Source: Bacteroidota bacterium
GTDB taxonomy: Bacteria > Bacteroidota > Bacteroidia > B-17B0 > B-17BO
DNA length: 7,126 bases
Reading direction: 5' to 3'
Assembly: GCA_947462425.1 (NCBI GenBank)
Contig: CANHPI010000138.1
Coordinates: forward strand, 1 to 7,126
The translations under genes were made by a program, and so were the position numbers. Position 1 is the first letter of the stretch; each line of letters starts with the position of its first letter. The notes under the pieces were generated by a model, which had not been told where the DNA came from, did no database searches, and worked only from the letters and a program-made list of their open reading frames with translations. This document shows positions 4,927-7,126 of this stretch, in pieces.

Positions 4927-6645
4927 ATGGCAAAGACTACTATATCAAAAAATACAACAACTACCTATTCAAATCATAAAATGATGTTTGATAAAATAGA
5001 AGCATGGGGAATAAATAATAACCAAAAACTTCTTTTTACATTTCTTGCCCTATCCTTATTTTTTTCATTCATGCTATTTAACGCTCGTATTAGCGAAGCA
5101 CATGATGATGCACTTTATTTAGAAGGTGGATGGCGTTATGTGAATGAATTTCCAAATTATTTTTACACTCAAAATGCACCATTATACGTGCTTTTTTTAG
5201 GATTACTGACAAAGATTTTTGGCTTTAAACTTTTAGTTTTTAAATTAGTTAATGTTGTATTTAGTTTTTTTGCCGTTTTCTTTTTTTACAAAGCTTTTTA
5301 TAAAAGAATTCCAGTTGTTGTTTTAATACCCGTTATGCTATTTGTGAGTTGTAATCACTTGATACAATATTATGCAAGTATGACATTTACCGAAGCCTTT
5401 TATTTATTCTTACAATCCTTATTTTTCTTTTGGTTTTTTAAATTATATGATGCTTTGCAAATTGAATCCAATGGCCTAAAACATATTAAACTATGGATAA
5501 TGTTAGGCTTATTTGCATTTTTCATCGCCACTTGTAAAAGTGTTGCTATAGTTGCTGTTCCTGTGCTTATTGTATTTTTCTTATTGGAAAAACAATGGAA
5601 AAATGCTGGACTTGCCTTAGGTTCCTATTTACTATTTAAAATCCCTTATGAATTAATTGTAAAATTAGTTTGGGGTACCCAAAATCAATTTGCTGGGCAA
5701 AGTAAAATTTTATTATTAAAAGATCCTTATGACAAAGCTTTAGGAAACGATGATGTTGCTGGTTTTATAGGGCGTTTTTTTGATAACTGTAATTTGTATT
5801 TAGGTAAACGATTTTATGAACTATTAGGACTGCGAGAAGAGTATACAAGACCAATTGAATCTCAACTAGCCGCAGACAAATTGACTAAAGAATATAACTA
5901 CTTAGCTTTTTTCGTTGTGGTTATTTTACTTTTTTCTCTATTTAAAGTCATCAAACAAAAAAACAAACCGCTTGTATTTTTCGGTTTATTTACGGGTGCG
6001 CAATTATTATTGTCATTTGTAATACTGCAAGCTCGTTGGGATCAGCCACGTATTGTGCTAATTTGTATGCCTGTAATGCTAATTTTAATGTACTTGCTAT
6101 TTTATAATTCTGTAAAAAAATCAGGGATGGGGCAAAATATTTATTTAGCAATAGCGCTCATATTAAGCGCTTCGGTTTTAATGTCTTCTTTTAAAAGAGG
6201 GGTGGTAAATATCCCCATCGTTAAAAAAAATCTGGCAGGCAATATTTATTATGGTTACACTCCCGATTGGCAAAACTTTTTACGATGTAGTGAATGGTGC
6301 GCAGATAGCTTACCAAAAAACACCTTAGTGGCCAGTAGAAAAGCTCCGATGAGTTTTGTGTATGGAAAAGGGAAAAAATTCTTTCCAATTTACAGCGTTA
6401 TCACTAAGGATTCCTTAACGCAGCAATCAAATCCCGATAGCGCATTGGCATTTTTTGCCGCTAAAGGCGTAACTCATATTATGCTTGGAAGTTTAAGAAT
6501 TAATCCAAAAGAAAACTCAGGACAAATTATTAATACTGTTCATAATATTGCGCAACCAATTATGGAAAAATATCCTAATAAATTAAAATTAGTTCACACC
6601 GAGGGCTTATCAGAACAAGCCTACTTATTTGAAATTACAAAATAA
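4927..6645 (+). CDS. Polytopic membrane glycosyltransferase, GT-C fold (ArnT/PMT, GT39/GT83-like)
   Basis: The 572-residue protein has about 11-12 hydrophobic helices: roughly 35-52, 84-98, 101-121, 128-142, 154-172, 187-202, 204-220, 227-246, 324-340, 347-367, 374-394 and 404-420. A soluble C-terminal domain of about 140 residues (432-572) follows, probably periplasmic. After helix 1 comes SEAHDDALYLEGGWRY (56-71) with the acidic pair D60-D61. This is the position of the catalytic aspartates in the first outer loop of GT-C enzymes that use polyprenyl-phosphate sugars. The QNAPLYVLFLGLLTKIFG stretch (82-99) matches the 'P.L.' start of helix 2 in the ArnT/PMT superfamily. A large loop (247-323) separates the two helix groups. 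The likely role is transfer of a sugar from a lipid carrier to a glycan, lipid or protein at the outer face of the inner membrane; donor and acceptor cannot be read. It is the first gene of an operon, and its stop overlaps the FkbM start by one base. Other lipid-linked envelope enzymes with the same fold are possible. Confidence 0.75.
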   Translation: MAKTTISKNTTTTYSNHKMMFDKIEAWGINNNQKLLFTFLALSLFFSFMLFNARISEAHDDALYLEGGWRYVNEFPNYFYTQNAPLYVLFLGLLTKIFGFKLLVFKLVNVVFSFFAVFFFYKAFYKRIPVVVLIPVMLFVSCNHLIQYYASMTFTEAFYLFLQSLFFFWFFKLYDALQIESNGLKHIKLWIMLGLFAFFIATCKSVAIVAVPVLIVFFLLEKQWKNAGLALGSYLLFKIPYELIVKLVWGTQNQFAGQSKILLLKDPYDKALGNDDVAGFIGRFFDNCNLYLGKRFYELLGLREEYTRPIESQLAADKLTKEYNYLAFFVVVILLFSLFKVIKQKNKPLVFFGLFTGAQLLLSFVILQARWDQPRIVLICMPVMLILMYLLFYNSVKKSGMGQNIYLAIALILSASVLMSSFKRGVVNIPIVKKNLAGNIYYGYTPDWQNFLRCSEWCADSLPKNTLVASRKAPMSFVYGKGKKFFPIYSVITKDSLTQQSNPDSALAFFAAKGVTHIMLGSLRINPKENSGQIINTVHNIAQPIMEKYPNKLKLVHTEGLSEQAYLFEITK

Positions 6646-7126
6646 TGGCATCCTCGTTAAGCATAGCACTAGGAAATTTTTTATATAAAAATTGTTTTCC
6701 ACTTTATAAACTCACTTATAAATCGTTTAAAGAAAAACAAGATGCTTTTGAAATTTCTTTGATGAAAAAATATATTAAGGCTGGAGATACTGTTTTAGAT
6801 ATTGGAGCAAACATTGGTTTTTACGCAGAAATACTTTCAGGCATCGTTGGAGAAAATGGAAAAGTTCATTGCTTTGAACCTGACACTACTAATTTTAAAC
6901 ATTTAGAAAGTAGAAGTAAACATTTACCAAATGTAACCATCAATAACAAAGCAGTTTCAGATAAAACAGAAACCATAAAAATTTACACTTCTAAAAAATT
7001 AAATGTAGATCACAGAACATACAAGCCTGATGAGTACGATCAAGAAATTGATATTCATGCAATCGCAGTGGATGAGTATCTACAATCATCAACATCTGAA
7101 ATAAATTTCATTAAAATGGACATTCA
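6645..7126 (+). CDS. FkbM-family SAM-dependent methyltransferase (3' end cut off by window)
   Basis: From the ATG at 6645 the frame stays open for 160 codons to the right edge. DTVLDIGANIGFY (48-60) is motif I with the DIGANIG form typical of FkbM (Methyltransf_21) proteins. VHCFEPDTTNFKHL (74-87) supplies the acidic ribose-binding residue (E78) and the family's FEP block. NKAVSD (101-106) and INFIKMDI (153-160) match the later blocks; the family normally continues as D-x-Q/E-G-x-E, which would lie just past the edge. Usual length is about 230-280 residues, so roughly a third is missing. FkbM proteins O-methylate hydroxyl groups on polyketides or on sugars in surface glycans. Its coupling to a GT-C glycosyltransferase through the TAATG stop-start overlap favours a glycan substrate, which is inference. 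The start has no ribosome site of its own, so translation is probably coupled to the upstream gene. Confidence 0.88.
   Translation, partial: MASSLSIALGNFLYKNCFPLYKLTYKSFKEKQDAFEISLMKKYIKAGDTVLDIGANIGFYAEILSGIVGENGKVHCFEPDTTNFKHLESRSKHLPNVTINNKAVSDKTETIKIYTSKKLNVDHRTYKPDEYDQEIDIHAIAVDEYLQSSTSEINFIKMDI

Noticed and set aside
1..7126. A mobile element, CRISPR array, toxin-antitoxin pair or defence system.
   Set aside because: I found no transposase or integrase motifs, no spaced direct repeats, no terminal inverted repeats with target duplications, and no defence-type domains; base composition is uniform across the genes.

Overview
The window is AT-rich chromosomal DNA with the signature of a Bacteroidota bacterium, most likely of the Flavobacteriia type. 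The protein families point there: a PorG/DUF6089-like outer-membrane barrel, the Bacteroidota form of a PlsC-like acyltransferase, and a HEAT-like protein seen across that phylum. So do the promoter elements (TTTG / TAnnTTTG) and the lack of usable Shine-Dalgarno sites before the start codons. I see no rRNA, tRNA, CRISPR array, insertion sequence or phage gene.

Layout, left to right. Positions 1-646 (minus) hold the first 215 codons of an outer-membrane beta-barrel protein that runs off the left edge. A 68-bp divergent promoter region separates it from an FMN-dependent nitronate monooxygenase/FabK-like oxidoreductase (715-1659, plus). Convergent to that is a small alpha-solenoid (HEAT-like) protein of unknown function (1737-2282, minus). 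Next comes a 62-codon ORF (2383-2571, plus) that looks like the stranded N-terminus of a phenylacetate-CoA-ligase-type enzyme. A glycerolipid acyltransferase-like protein (2659-3834, plus) follows, closed by a strong bidirectional terminator at 3874-3898. That terminator also serves a convergent SAM-dependent methyltransferase (3954-4715, minus).

A 211-bp, very AT-rich divergent region (4716-4926) then leads into a plus-strand operon: a polytopic GT-C-type glycosyltransferase (4927-6645) whose stop codon overlaps the start of an FkbM-family methyltransferase (6645 onward, cut by the right edge). This right-hand pair looks like the beginning of a cell-surface glycan locus. The other genes look like unrelated single transcription units, mostly housekeeping or envelope.

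I found no convincing new multi-gene system. The points most worth a second look are the stranded ligase fragment, the altered H/D spacing in the acyltransferase, the methyltransferase lacking the usual glycine-rich SAM loop, and small inverted repeats in three intergenic regions.
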